DNA of 64,000 nt from Arenibacter aquaticus (lineage in GTDB: Bacteria; Bacteroidota; Bacteroidia; Flavobacteriales; Flavobacteriaceae). Of this stretch, positions 1 through 10,633 are shown piece by piece (positions within the stretch are counted from its first letter, which is position 1; the number at the start of each line of letters is the position of its first letter). The translations under genes were made by a program, and so were the position numbers. Below the pieces are notes generated by a model, which had not been told where the DNA came from, made no database searches, and worked only from the letters and a program-made list of their open reading frames with translations. The stretch is from positions 70,060-134,059 of the forward strand of contig NZ_RQPJ01000014.1 in the NCBI RefSeq assembly GCF_003957295.1, written 5' to 3'.

Positions 1-2
1 CT

Positions 3-80
3 CCGGCCAGGGAAACTGTTGAAGTGGCCAATCTTCCAAAATTCGTTAATGTGGAAATCTCAATGATTGCCGTTAAATAG
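3..80 (+). CDS. RidA family protein, C-terminal fragment
   Basis: An open frame entering from the left edge encodes about 25 residues (PARETVEVANLP ... ISMIAVK) before a TAG at 78-80. The pattern of a PAR[ES]TVxVxxLP turn followed by a short VEIxxIAV strand is the usual end of RidA (YjgF/UK114) proteins, which deaminate reactive enamine/imine intermediates in the cytoplasm. The arginine of the PAR motif is the substrate-carboxylate ligand of the family. The gene's start is outside the window. It converges on the sugar-kinase gene and the two stops overlap by a few bases. The family call rests on one short motif, so it is likely but not certain. Confidence 0.6.
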   Translation, partial: PARETVEVANLPKFVNVEISMIAVK

Positions 81-924
81 ACGCCCTATGAAACTCCACC
101 AGCCCCTCTATTGGCCGTTGTCTTATTACCCCTAGTACCAGGTCGTTTCTTTCAATAACCGCAGTTAGTTCCTCGCGCAAGTAATGGGCAATACTCCCTA
201 CAAAACTAACAGGTACTTTTGTAGCCAGCTCAAACTGCATAATGTAGTTGTTTACAAACTGCTGAAAGCCTTTGTCTATGACACCTCTACAATAGGGATG
301 ATCTTTGTTTTCCACAATAAATCTGGCAAAAGTGGCCAAATAGGTATTGGGGTTGGGTTGTTTGTATAAATTCTCCTTGATTACATCGGCATCCAAATTG
401 TACTCCTTGGCAAATTTGGTGGCCAAATCCATAGGGATCTTATTAAAGTAATAATCCCTGATCAATTTACGCCCAAAAAAGTTTCCACTACCGTCGTCCA
501 TTGGAATGTATCCCAAGGAGGTTACCTTTTGATGTAATTTCTCCCCATCGTAATAGCTACAATTTGAACCTGTTCCCAAGATACATACTATACCGTGCTG
601 ACCAATTTTGGTAGTAGCGAAAATTGCTGCATAGGTATCTTCTTTTACTTCCGCCTTGGCGTTAGGAAAAAAGTCGTTGAAGATCTCTGTCAAGAACTTC
701 TTCATTCTGTCAGTACCACAACCGGCACCGTAAAAAAACAAATGTGTAACCTTCTCCTTGTTCTTGGAGAGTTCAAAATTATTCGCCAAGCGATCTTCAA
801 TGACTGGTCGGGTTAACACTTCTGGACTTAATCCCAGGGTTTGGGTCATAAACAGCTCATTGCCTTTCTCATCCAAAGCAATCCAATCCGATTTTGTTGC
901 TCCACTATCTACAATCAATATCAT
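73..924 (-). CDS. BadF/BadG-type ATPase, probable N-acetylglucosamine kinase
   Basis: A 283-residue ASKHA-fold kinase. The first phosphate motif (DSGATKSDW) is at residues 6-14, the second (LGTGSN) is near residue 116, and the DDGSG turn and the adenosine-side VSFVGS motif follow in the right order. These are typical of the BadF/BadG/BcrA/BcrD family, whose single-domain bacterial members of this length are mostly N-acetylglucosamine or glucosamine kinases. It would phosphorylate an amino sugar in the cytoplasm. It lies downstream of gapA and pfkA on the same strand, a glycolytic context, but a strong terminator at 945-986 separates it from gapA, so it probably has its own promoter or depends on read-through. 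The exact sugar is inferred, not seen. Confidence 0.8.
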   Translation of the reverse strand: MILIVDSGATKSDWIALDEKGNELFMTQTLGLSPEVLTRPVIEDRLANNFELSKNKEKVTHLFFYGAGCGTDRMKKFLTEIFNDFFPNAKAEVKEDTYAAIFATTKIGQHGIVCILGTGSNCSYYDGEKLHQKVTSLGYIPMDDGSGNFFGRKLIRDYYFNKIPMDLATKFAKEYNLDADVIKENLYKQPNPNTYLATFARFIVENKDHPYCRGVIDKGFQQFVNNYIMQFELATKVPVSFVGSIAHYLREELTAVIERNDLVLGVIRQRPIEGLVEFHRASI

Positions 925-944
925 AAAACAAGTGTATTAAAAAA

Positions 945-986
945 GAATCCTGAAAATAAGCAAAAAATTACTCATTTTCAGGATTC
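945..986 (-). terminator. Rho-independent terminator of gapA
   Basis: A perfect 13-bp inverted repeat, GAATCCTGAAAAT (945-957) and ATTTTCAGGATTC (974-986), with a 16-nt loop, 21 bp beyond the gapA stop. Read on the minus strand the stem is followed by a run of six T, the classic intrinsic terminator form. Confidence 0.85.
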
Positions 987-1007
987 ATAAAATTATTACC
1001 AAAAAGA

Positions 1008-2027
<1,020 letters not shown>

Positions 2028-2033
2028 TTAAAA

Positions 2034-3020
2034 TTACGTTGTCATGATATCGGAAACCCGCATTAGCTCCTTATCAATTTTTGTATGTCCTTTTATCGCC
2101 TTATTGATCGGTGTCAGGGTTATAGTATTGTCCTGTATCCCAACCATTAGGTTCGTTTTCCCTTCCAACAAGGCCTCAACTGCCTTCACGCCCATTCTAC
2201 TGGCAAGAACACGGTCAAAGCAAGATGGTGCCCCACCTCTTTGCATATGTCCCAAAACCGAGACACGCACATCGTAAATAGGCAGGTGTTCTTCTACATA
2301 TTCCTTGAGCTCAAAAACATTCTTACCTGTTTTATCCCCCTCGGCCACCACTACTATACTGGATGATTTTCCAGATTCCTTACTGCGTTTTAAGGACTCC
2401 AACAATCTTTCCAGACCCAGATTTTCCTCCGGAATAAGGATCTCTTCCGCCCCAGCACCTACGCCTGCATTCAAGGCTATATGACCAACATCACGGCCCA
2501 TAACCTCAACGAAAAACAATCGGTTGTGGGAACTGGCGGTATCCCTTATCTTATCTATACATTCCACTGCCGTATTAAGGGCCGTATCAAATCCCAAGGT
2601 ATAGGTAGTTCCAAAGATATCGTTATCAATAGTCCCAGGAATCCCGATTACCGGAAAATTAAATTGTTTATTAAAGGCCAGTGCCCCCGTAAAGCTACCG
2701 TCACCACCTATGACCACAAAGGCATCGATTCCTGCGGTCTTCAACTGGTTATAAGCCTGCTGACGCCCCTCCTCGGTTTTAAACGACAAGCAACGTGCCG
2801 ATTTAAGGATAGTGCCTCCTTTATTAATAATATTGTTCACGCTACGCGCGTCCATTACTTTAAAATCACCTTCGATCATGCCTTCATATCCTCTATAGAT
2901 ACCAACACATTCTACCTTTAAATAGGCACATGTCCGCACTACTGCTCTAATAGCAGCATTCATCCCAGGTGAATCCCCTCCTGATGTAAAAACACCAATT
3001 CTTTTTATTGCTGAAGCCAT
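2034..3020 (-). CDS. pfkA: ATP-dependent 6-phosphofructokinase
   Basis: A 328-residue PfkA that phosphorylates fructose-6-phosphate. ATP-site motif GVFTSGGDSPGMNAAIRAV is at the N-terminus, followed by GGDGSFTGA, the catalytic TIDND loop (PGTIDNDIFGT), the substrate motif VMGRDVGHIA and the LGHMQRGG segment. The frame stays open 48 codons upstream to 3164, but that extension is A+T-rich, poorly conserved-looking sequence. The ATG at 3018-3020 starts exactly where the family starts (MASAIKRIGVFTSGGD), so it is chosen. Gene order pfkA-gapA suggests co-transcription. Confidence 0.96.
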   Translation of the reverse strand: MASAIKRIGVFTSGGDSPGMNAAIRAVVRTCAYLKVECVGIYRGYEGMIEGDFKVMDARSVNNIINKGGTILKSARCLSFKTEEGRQQAYNQLKTAGIDAFVVIGGDGSFTGALAFNKQFNFPVIGIPGTIDNDIFGTTYTLGFDTALNTAVECIDKIRDTASSHNRLFFVEVMGRDVGHIALNAGVGAGAEEILIPEENLGLERLLESLKRSKESGKSSSIVVVAEGDKTGKNVFELKEYVEEHLPIYDVRVSVLGHMQRGGAPSCFDRVLASRMGVKAVEALLEGKTNLMVGIQDNTITLTPINKAIKGHTKIDKELMRVSDIMTT

Positions 3021-3215
3021 TAATTTTTTTGAAAAAGCAAAACTAGCAAACTTTATCCAATTAATCCCCCACTTTAGCTTTAATTTGAGAATAGGGGAAC
3101 CACTAAAACGTTTTCGTTCAAAATTTTGTTGAAAAATGTTAAATACATAAACATTTATTAACAACCAAAGAGACTAAAAAAAACCAAAAACAACTACGAA
3201 AAGCCGCTGAATCCC

Positions 3216-6200
3216 CTATTGGTTCCTGCCCAATATTTTACGTAAAAGTTGCTTAAAACTATTAAAATCCACTTGATAGGAAAGCCCTACCCCTTGGGTA
3301 TAACCTTGCTGGTCTGTTAAAATTTGTTGGATTTCGTTCTCCCTATTAAAGATTTTTGCACTTAGGGTACCTTCTTCATTTAAAAGTATCTGCACTTCAA
3401 CATCTCCTGCAACCACCGTTTCGGACACCCCACCTACCGGCACCCCTACCCTGCCGTTGAGCAAGACCCTATCACTAAGCTGGGTAGATAATGTTACCCC
3501 TATCCTGTTCTCGGTCTGTATATCGGTACTTCTATCCAGTATGCCCTGTTCATAGGATAGCCCCAAATTTAGTTTATCATTGTCACCGGCCAAAAGTGAA
3601 TTTAGGATACCCGAGGCCGATTGCAGCAAATTCCCTGTTACGGCCTGCTGGTTTATGCCGGTCTGTTCATTTACAAATGAGCCCTGGGCCAATAAAAACA
3701 AGGCGTTTTTTTCGGCAATAGTGGGATCCTGCAACCTATATTCCAGCTCGGACTTTACAATGGAAGTGGTACCTGGGAAGTCGATACTCCAATCTATGAC
3801 CGGACTTTGCAGTTCCCCTGTCAACCTCACCACCACATCTGTTGGAATACGTCTGGTATATCCTGAATTATCCAACAAGGGTGCAGGATTTGCATATAGT
3901 GAATATACGGCTTCCATATTTAACTGGGCCGCCAAGGGTTCTTTTTCCCAGGTAATGTTACCTCCTGGCCTCACTTTAAAGGTCTTGTCCACAACCCCTC
4001 CAAATTTATAATGAAACTGCCCGGTAACCACTACAAAGTCGCCATACATATTAAATTTTCCATTGGTATTGATCTCAATAAACAAGATACCTGCACCCGT
4101 GCCTTTTAAGGAGCTACCGGTTTTGGTGTCCACCACTATTTCTACCTCCGCATCCGGGGTAACGTCCAGATTAAAGGCCAACTCCAGCCCCTCTACTTCT
4201 TTTAACACCCGTTGCCCCATATCTTCTTCCTCCACTATCTTGTCCACAAAATTTATAAAGGAAAAATCGCCCACGCTGGCCACATCACTGATGGGTATTT
4301 TCAGGGAGGTTCCCTTTGCCGTGGCCCCGTCAACATTAATGGTAAGCGCATTGGTTGGACCAAAGATTTCCCCTGTGCCATTTAAATACCCCGTTCCATA
4401 ATACAGAACCTCTTCCTCAAAGGGGGTGTTCAGGATTAAAAACCGGTCGTTATTGGTATCCACATCCAAATCCAAACTCCAATCCCTAAAAAAACTATGG
4501 GTTATGCTGCCGTCCAGGGTTGCCTTGGTATTCATGGCAATATCGGTAAGCTTAATTTCTTGAAAATTGAAAGATTGCCCTGTTAGCCTCACCCTGGAAT
4601 AGGGGGCAAAGCTGTAATATACATTTAGATAAGGTATAGCAATACCTGCTTCATTTAAGCTAAGCACCCCACTCATATCTGGATTGTTCACTGGCCCCTT
4701 TATGATGGCGCTGCCTTGAAGCTGCCCCCTTATGTTAGTTATGACCCCTTCTCCCAAGGGGCTGAAAGGCTCCAAATTAAATTTGTTGAAATCCACAATA
4801 AGATTGGCCTGTGGAATCTCTTCCCTATTGGAGATATTGCCCACTACACTGAACTTTTCCCCTGCCTGATCCACTATGGAAGAATTCACCACAAAATCTG
4901 TCAAATCCTTATTCCCCACAATCCCTATGGACAAGTCGCCCAAGGTAGTGCCATTTATTCCAAAATCACCTATATTCAAATTGGAAGAAGGCAGGTATAC
5001 ATTGTCCTTTTGCAAAACGTTCAAGGTTCCGTTGACCTCCCCGCTCAATTTGAGACTGTCTATAGTAGGAGTTATTTTGTTAAGCGATACAATTTTAAAC
5101 TGCAACTCAATATCCTTATAGGTAGAATCTGCCAACTGCCCCCGAAGCCTAATACGTTCTTCTTCGCTATTGTTCATTACAATCTCCTCTATGGTAATAC
5201 TATCCAAAGTTTTATTTAGGACCACCTTATTTTTTGTGTTACCGTCTTTATTTAGGATCCATTTATTCCCTTTAAAACTGATATCGGAGGTTTTTAGACC
5301 TATAACCGACTTGTTCTCCTTTGTAAAAGTGTGGTAAAAATTTAAATTATAACTGTCATTGTATTCGCTTCCCCCTTTAAATTCTGTCCTAAAGAACAAG
5401 GTATCCTTAAGTGTTGTGTTTATGAGGTTAAAATCCTTTACATCATAATAAGGCGTAGCTAGGTCCCCAATAGAAACATAGGTGTTGAAGAGCGGGTTTT
5501 TATTGTCTACCTTAACATCTATACTGTCTAGCTCATTGCCGTATGCAACAATACTGGGAGATTTAAAAGTAAGCTTAAAGTCACCTTCATCTGCAATTAT
5601 ATTTCCCTTTATAAAGGTATTGGGGTCGAACTTAACCTCCGGAAAGAACACATCCACTATTTTGTTGTAAATCTTAAAGTTGAAGGCCAACCTTTGATTT
5701 TCGGATATTTGGAACGGCTTGTAATTGGTATAGATACTTCCCAAGGAGTTTTGCAGCAGTTGCCCCAATTCCCTTACCCTAAAATTACCTTTTAAATATC
5801 CTGTGATGATATCCGGTGAATTAATATCGATGATACGGGTACTGTCATTTTCAAAGGTGGAGGACACCTTAAAATCTTCAAAGTAGTAGGTATCGTTCTT
5901 ATTCTGGTAATTTGTTTTTGAAAATTTCACATCTCCCCTAATATTATCCAGGGAATTACCAGTAATATCCATGTTTACATCTCCCTTAAAGATGGATACA
6001 CTATCTTTTATAAAATTCAATTTCCTTAGATCGGCATAATCCACCGATGCGATAAAGTTAAAGTTGTTCCTGTTTTCACCAAAATCTGCCAACCCCTTAA
6101 AACTAAATTGTATATTCTGATCCGAACAATAGAGGGAACCATCAAAAAGTTGTTCTTTTAATATCCCGGACACCTTGATATCATTGTAGTCGTAGCCATT

Positions 6201-7547
6201 AAACTGCAATGAATACACCTCCCCAATTACTTCGGTATTCAGAAATTCCATCACCACTCCCTTGCCCTCTACATTGAAATCCAGATTGGTAATACCTACG
6301 TCCTTACTTTCAATTAGCTCGCCCAGATCAAAGTCTATCAAAGAGACAAAACCTTTGTACGAGGCATCGTCTATATGATCTATATCGGTGAGTTCCAAAT
6401 CTACATAACTACTACCTATCAGGGTATTTATATTGGCTTTTGTGTTGATGGACGACTCCGTAATAACGGCATCTCCCCTTACTGTAAACTGTCCCAATCG
6501 CTGTATGGAAGTGGGTAGTACATCCAAAATATTGGGCATCAAGGCCCTTAATTCGTAGTAACTGGAGGTTACATTTTTCATATTGGCCGTCAGGACAAAT
6601 CCGGCATTCTTATCAAAAAGATTCTCAAAATCAAAATCGCCCCGTATCCCAGTATTGTCCATATTTAAAAACAGGTCGGTGGCTGCCAGATTGTTCAGCA
6701 CCCCATCAATATTGGCGGTAAAGTTTACAATTTTATCACTCCCAAATTGGTTGTACAATTGATTTACCTCATCCAATGCCACGATAGACTCTGTAAATTG
6801 GGCATCAATATTTACCTTATTCAAAAAATCCCGAAAGTCTTCCCTATTGTAATTAAACACAACCTCGCCCAACAAATCGGATTGCAGTGTTTTTATCCTC
6901 AGGGAATCAAAGCGCATTTGCTGCTTGGTATAAGTAAACTGGGTTTTCATTTTCTCTACCTCTATCCCTCGTTTACTCTTAAAAGACATATCCTTAATAA
7001 CTGCCCCCACGTCTGGACCTTCTATAGTAAAATCATTGGCCGAAATATTTAAATCCTCAAAATCCAACATGGTGGTGGTTTCCCTATTTTCATCAATAAG
7101 CCTAAAATTACCATCGGTAATTTCCACATCCGACGAAGAAAAGAAAAAGGGCTGTCGTCCTGGTGTACGTTGTTTTTTATTATCCAATTTATCTATAAAG
7201 ACCTCTAAATTGGTTTTCTGGTTATCTTTGTAAGTCTTAAGCTTAAAATTAAGTTTCTCCAAGGCAATATCCCCAAACTCCAACTTGCCGTTCACCAAGT
7301 TACGTACGTTTAGAATGGAGGTCCTTAAATTATCAATATAAAACAGAGTATCTTTCTGATAGTCTTCAATGTAAACACCCTGAAGCGCTGTATCCCAAGA
7401 AATAAAGGAAACCCTAAGGCGGTCAATATTAATATTGGTGCCATATTTCTTATTAATTTCAGTAGTAGCATACCTGGCAAATCGGGTTTGCACGAACGGC
7501 AGGGAAAGTATTAAACTACTGAACACACAAATAAGTATAAGCACCAA
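3216..7547 (-). CDS. tamB: TamB-like translocation and assembly module protein (DUF490 C-terminus)
   Basis: A very large 1443-residue protein with an N-terminal membrane anchor (about residues 2-20), then a long run of beta-rich, low-complexity strands and a C-terminal DUF490/TamB domain. The last 300 residues carry the family-like segments on a 'GG-x-ITW-x-x-(E)PL-x-A-x-LN-x-A-Y' theme and a terminal beta-strand region. TamB-type AsmA-like proteins bridge the inner and outer membranes and are linked to outer-membrane protein insertion and phospholipid transport. Bacteroidota TamB proteins are usually about this size. No tamA lies next to it. It is divergent from tsaD with 84 bp between the starts. 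Confidence 0.9.
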   Translation of the reverse strand: MVLILICVFSSLILSLPFVQTRFARYATTEINKKYGTNINIDRLRVSFISWDTALQGVYIEDYQKDTLFYIDNLRTSILNVRNLVNGKLEFGDIALEKLNFKLKTYKDNQKTNLEVFIDKLDNKKQRTPGRQPFFFSSSDVEITDGNFRLIDENRETTTMLDFEDLNISANDFTIEGPDVGAVIKDMSFKSKRGIEVEKMKTQFTYTKQQMRFDSLRIKTLQSDLLGEVVFNYNREDFRDFLNKVNIDAQFTESIVALDEVNQLYNQFGSDKIVNFTANIDGVLNNLAATDLFLNMDNTGIRGDFDFENLFDKNAGFVLTANMKNVTSSYYELRALMPNILDVLPTSIQRLGQFTVRGDAVITESSINTKANINTLIGSSYVDLELTDIDHIDDASYKGFVSLIDFDLGELIESKDVGITNLDFNVEGKGVVMEFLNTEVIGEVYSLQFNGYDYNDIKVSGILKEQLFDGSLYCSDQNIQFSFKGLADFGENRNNFNFIASVDYADLRKLNFIKDSVSIFKGDVNMDITGNSLDNIRGDVKFSKTNYQNKNDTYYFEDFKVSSTFENDSTRIIDINSPDIITGYLKGNFRVRELGQLLQNSLGSIYTNYKPFQISENQRLAFNFKIYNKIVDVFFPEVKFDPNTFIKGNIIADEGDFKLTFKSPSIVAYGNELDSIDVKVDNKNPLFNTYVSIGDLATPYYDVKDFNLINTTLKDTLFFRTEFKGGSEYNDSYNLNFYHTFTKENKSVIGLKTSDISFKGNKWILNKDGNTKNKVVLNKTLDSITIEEIVMNNSEEERIRLRGQLADSTYKDIELQFKIVSLNKITPTIDSLKLSGEVNGTLNVLQKDNVYLPSSNLNIGDFGINGTTLGDLSIGIVGNKDLTDFVVNSSIVDQAGEKFSVVGNISNREEIPQANLIVDFNKFNLEPFSPLGEGVITNIRGQLQGSAIIKGPVNNPDMSGVLSLNEAGIAIPYLNVYYSFAPYSRVRLTGQSFNFQEIKLTDIAMNTKATLDGSITHSFFRDWSLDLDVDTNNDRFLILNTPFEEEVLYYGTGYLNGTGEIFGPTNALTINVDGATAKGTSLKIPISDVASVGDFSFINFVDKIVEEEDMGQRVLKEVEGLELAFNLDVTPDAEVEIVVDTKTGSSLKGTGAGILFIEINTNGKFNMYGDFVVVTGQFHYKFGGVVDKTFKVRPGGNITWEKEPLAAQLNMEAVYSLYANPAPLLDNSGYTRRIPTDVVVRLTGELQSPVIDWSIDFPGTTSIVKSELEYRLQDPTIAEKNALFLLAQGSFVNEQTGINQQAVTGNLLQSASGILNSLLAGDNDKLNLGLSYEQGILDRSTDIQTENRIGVTLSTQLSDRVLLNGRVGVPVGGVSETVVAGDVEVQILLNEEGTLSAKIFNRENEIQQILTDQQGYTQGVGLSYQVDFNSFKQLLRKILGRNQ

Positions 7548-7577
7548 AAATACTCTGACCAGAATTTTTCTTAATTT

Positions 7578-7605
7578 TTTGATAGGGCTTTATGTTTTAC
7601 CTTTG
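7578..7605 (+). promoter_or_regulatory. Probable tsaD promoter, Bacteroidota type
   Basis: A TAnnTTTG -7 element (TACCTTTG) lies at 7598-7605, 27 bp before the tsaD GTG. A TTTG at 7578-7581 is in the -33 position, with a 16-bp spacer that is slightly short for the class. Confidence 0.55.
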
Positions 7606-7631
7606 TACATTCAAATTTTATTCCAAACAAA

Positions 7632-8660
7632 GTGGAAAATAAAACTATTTATATTCTTGCCATAGAATCCTCCTGTGATGACACTTCTGCCGCGGTATTA
7701 TGCAACAACAGAACCTTAAGCAATATAGTGGCTACACAAAAAATACATGAGGAATACGGAGGGGTTGTCCCCGAATTAGCCTCAAGGGCCCACCAACAAA
7801 ATATTGTTCCGGTAGTACACCAAGCTTTAGCCAAAGCAAATATCGATAAAAAACAATTATCCGCCATAGCTTTTACGCGCGGACCCGGACTTATGGGATC
7901 TTTATTGGTTGGAACCTCATTTGCCAAATCCTTATCACTTGGCCTGGACATTCCGTTGATAGAGGTAAATCATATGCAAGCGCATATTTTATCGCACTTT
8001 ATCAAGGAGGATAATTACAACAGCCCTAGCTTTCCTTTTTTGGCCATGACCATTAGTGGGGGGCATACCCAGATAGTTTTGGTAAGGGATTATTTTGATA
8101 TGGAAATCCTGGGCGAATCCTTGGACGATGCCGTTGGGGAAGCCTATGATAAGAGTGCTAAAATTTTAGGTCTTCCCTACCCCGGAGGACCATTGGTAGA
8201 CAAATATGCTCAGCTGGGGAACCCTAATGCCTTCCCGTTCCCCAAACCTAAGGTAGACGGATTAAATTTTAGTTTTAGCGGACTAAAAACAAGTATCCTG
8301 TATTTTATACAGCGGGAAACAAAGAAGAATCCAAATTTTATAGCTGAAAACCGCAACGATATCTGCGCCTCCATACAGCATACCATAATCAATATATTAA
8401 TGGATAAAATTAAAAAAGCGGTAAAACAAACCGGCATAAAACAAATAGCCATTGGAGGAGGAGTATCGGCCAATTCCGGAATTAGACAGGCCTTGCAAAA
8501 TGCCGAGAAGAAATGGGGCTGGAATACTTATATTCCTAAATTTGAGTATTGCACGGACAATGCAGCCATGATCGGGATTGTAGGTTACCTAAAATATAGG
8601 GAAATGGACTTTTCCGATCAAAGTGTATCGGCCAAAGCAAGATATGTAATAGGGAAATAA
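7632..8660 (+). CDS. tsaD: tRNA N6-adenosine threonylcarbamoyltransferase TsaD
   Basis: A 342-residue ASKHA-fold enzyme that moves the threonylcarbamoyl group from TC-AMP to A37 of ANN-decoding tRNAs, working with TsaB, TsaE and TsaC in the cytoplasm. It shows the starting motif LAIESSCDDTSAAV, the metal-binding HMQAHILSH (H-x3-H), GGHTQIV, the DDAVGEAYDKSAK region and the late GGVSAN and DNAAMIG motifs. The start is a GTG directly after an A-rich stretch; the next methionine would delete the ATP motif. It is divergent from tamB, an arrangement common in this phylum. Confidence 0.97.
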   Translation: MENKTIYILAIESSCDDTSAAVLCNNRTLSNIVATQKIHEEYGGVVPELASRAHQQNIVPVVHQALAKANIDKKQLSAIAFTRGPGLMGSLLVGTSFAKSLSLGLDIPLIEVNHMQAHILSHFIKEDNYNSPSFPFLAMTISGGHTQIVLVRDYFDMEILGESLDDAVGEAYDKSAKILGLPYPGGPLVDKYAQLGNPNAFPFPKPKVDGLNFSFSGLKTSILYFIQRETKKNPNFIAENRNDICASIQHTIINILMDKIKKAVKQTGIKQIAIGGGVSANSGIRQALQNAEKKWGWNTYIPKFEYCTDNAAMIGIVGYLKYREMDFSDQSVSAKARYVIGK

Positions 8661-8764
8661 CTCTTAATGGATCAATGAGGGATGTAGGTTGTCCCTCTTA
8701 GCATATAGCCTGTAACGATTTTTAGTTGACCAACACATAATAACCAACCTTAAATTTCAATACT

Positions 8765-9112
8765 ATGGCATACAACGAACTTCTTGCAAAAAGAATTAAG
8801 GCCAGTTTTGAACTGCAACCCCAAATGGTAAAAACCCATATTTCAGAAAAAAAAATGTTTGGAGGGTTGGCATTTCTGTACAAGGGAAAAATGACGGTTG
8901 GTATTATAAAGGAGGATTTAATGGTGAGGGTTGTCTCCCATAAAATGGATCGCGTACTACAGCTGCCCCATGTTAGGCCAATGGATTTCGCCAAACGCCC
9001 AATGAAAGAATTTGTGTATGTTTCCTTAGCGGGAATAAATTTGGAAGAGCAATTATTGTATTATATTGAATTAGGCCTGGAGCATGCCCAACATAAATTA
9101 AACGAACGCTAA
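8765..9112 (+). CDS. TfoX/Sxy N-terminal domain protein
   Basis: A 115-residue protein matching the TfoX N-terminal domain alone: the KKMFGGLAFLYKGKMTVGII core, then a VRPMDFAKRPMKEFVYV segment and a C-terminal helix. Full-length TfoX/Sxy regulates competence in gammaproteobacteria. The short stand-alone version is common in Bacteroidota and has no established role, so a competence function should not be assumed. It sits between tsaD and rsmE and is probably co-transcribed with rsmE (17 bp spacing). Confidence 0.85.
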   Translation: MAYNELLAKRIKASFELQPQMVKTHISEKKMFGGLAFLYKGKMTVGIIKEDLMVRVVSHKMDRVLQLPHVRPMDFAKRPMKEFVYVSLAGINLEEQLLYYIELGLEHAQHKLNER

Positions 9113-9129
9113 CAAACTTTGAATATTCT

Positions 9130-9834
9130 ATGCAACTGTTTTACCATCCCGAACTAGATAACGAGACCAACCAATTTACCTTTCCGGTAGACGAGAGCAG
9201 ACACATTTCCAAAGTCCTGCGAAAAAAATCTGGGGATATCTTACACATCACCAACGGCAAGGGTATATGGTATGAGGCGGAGATCCTTAATCCCGACCAT
9301 AAAAAATGTACCGCCAAAATAACAGCTAATAGAGCTGTTTCCCCAAACCCCTACCGTTTGCACATGGTAGTTGCCCCTACTAAATTGAACGATCGGTTTG
9401 AATGGTTTTTAGAAAAGGCCACAGAAATTGGCGTACATGAGATAACACCAATTATTTGCGACCATTCCGAAAGAAAGGTGATTAAACAGGAACGCATGGA
9501 AAAGGTTATTCAATCGGCCATGAAGCAATCCCTACAGACCTATCTCCCCAAACTAAATCGGGCTATTTCTTTTAAAGAATTTATGACCCTGCCCAATAGT
9601 GACAACTGTTTTATTGCCCATTGCGAGAACAATCAAAAAAAAGAACTTTTGCACGCTGCACGCCCAAAGGAAAACACGAGTATTATGATTGGTCCCGAAG
9701 GAGATTTTTCCGAAAATGAAATAGAAATGGCCTTGCAGAACAATTACAAGGCGGTTGCATTGGGAAACAACAGACTAAGGACCGAAACCGCCGCCATTGT
9801 TGCCTGCACAACGCTGGCCATGATCAACTTATAG
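9130..9834 (+). CDS. rsmE: 16S rRNA (uracil(1498)-N(3))-methyltransferase RsmE
   Basis: A 234-residue SPOUT methyltransferase that methylates U1498 of 16S rRNA using S-adenosylmethionine. An N-terminal PUA-like region (HISKVLRKKSGDILHITNGKG) precedes the trefoil-knot motifs IGPEGDFSENEIE and LGNNRLRTETAAI, which form the AdoMet pocket. Length is normal for the family. It follows the TfoX-domain gene closely and is read in the same direction. Confidence 0.95.
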   Translation: MQLFYHPELDNETNQFTFPVDESRHISKVLRKKSGDILHITNGKGIWYEAEILNPDHKKCTAKITANRAVSPNPYRLHMVVAPTKLNDRFEWFLEKATEIGVHEITPIICDHSERKVIKQERMEKVIQSAMKQSLQTYLPKLNRAISFKEFMTLPNSDNCFIAHCENNQKKELLHAARPKENTSIMIGPEGDFSENEIEMALQNNYKAVALGNNRLRTETAAIVACTTLAMINL

Positions 9835-9979
9835 GCTTGCTAATTTAAGCATGTAACTTAGCTTAGGAAGTTTTTTGCCTATCATCTTCACTAAACGACC
9901 GAGCTATATAGCCGCCCCTAAAATTTTTTAAGTCGTTAATATTCTTAAATTTGAATAGCTTAATGCTTTTCCGTTGCGA

Positions 9980-10630
9980 ATGAAAAAACTCTCTAAAATA
10001 CTGTTGTTGCTCCATTTACTCTTGGCCCCAACTGTACAAGCCCAAGAAATTGCCATCTTAAAATATGGGGGTGGAGGCGATTGGTATGCCAACCCCACGG
10101 CCCTACCAAACCTAATAAATTTTTGCAACCAGCATTTAAGGACAACCCTAAACCCCAAGCCAAGTACCGTAGAAGTAGACAGTCCTAACCTGTTCCAATA
10201 CCCTTTCTTACATATGACAGGTCACGGCAATGTATTTTTCACCCAAGAAGAGGCCGAGAATTTACGGATGTATTTATTGTCCGGAGGATTTTTACATATA
10301 GATGACAATTACGGTATGGAACCCTATCTGCGAAAAGAGCTTGCCAAGGTGTTCCCAAACAAGGAATGGATAGAATTGGGTGCCGATCACCCCATTTTTA
10401 AACAGCAGTACAAATTCCCCAAAGGATTGCCAAAGATACATGAGCATGATGGAAAACGCCCACAGGCCTTTGGAATTTTTGACAATAACCGACTTATACT
10501 ACTTTTCACCTATGAAAGTGATTTGGGTGACGGATGGGAAGACCCTGAAGTACACAACGACCCTAAGGAAGTGCGCTTAAAAGCTTTGCAAATGGGGGCC
10601 AACATTATATCTTATGTTTTTAAAAGCTAA
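9980..10630 (+). CDS. DUF4159 domain secreted protein
   Basis: A 216-residue protein starting at the ATG at 9980 (an in-frame TTG at 9974 is less likely). A signal peptide of about 20 residues ends at VQAQ. The rest matches DUF4159, recognisable by the TGHGNVFFT and GGFLHIDDNYGMEPYLRKELAKVFP segments. This is the small stand-alone form seen in Flavobacteriia; in other bacteria the domain is fused to BatA-like or membrane regions. Function is unknown. The gene ends 3 bp before the permease start, so the two are almost certainly translationally linked. Confidence 0.85.
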   Translation: MKKLSKILLLLHLLLAPTVQAQEIAILKYGGGGDWYANPTALPNLINFCNQHLRTTLNPKPSTVEVDSPNLFQYPFLHMTGHGNVFFTQEEAENLRMYLLSGGFLHIDDNYGMEPYLRKELAKVFPNKEWIELGADHPIFKQQYKFPKGLPKIHEHDGKRPQAFGIFDNNRLILLFTYESDLGDGWEDPEVHNDPKEVRLKALQMGANIISYVFKS

Positions 10631-10633
10631 AAA

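Noticed and set aside
3021..3164. Longer pfkA with 48 extra N-terminal residues
   Set aside because: The extra part is A+T-rich and has no family counterpart; the ATG at 3018-3020 matches the usual PfkA start.
4063..5219. Several open frames opposite tamB
   Set aside because: They are antisense shadows without signals, domains or suitable starts.
8765..9112. A competence regulator (TfoX/Sxy)
   Set aside because: Only the N-terminal domain is present, and this short form has no proven link with competence in Bacteroidota.
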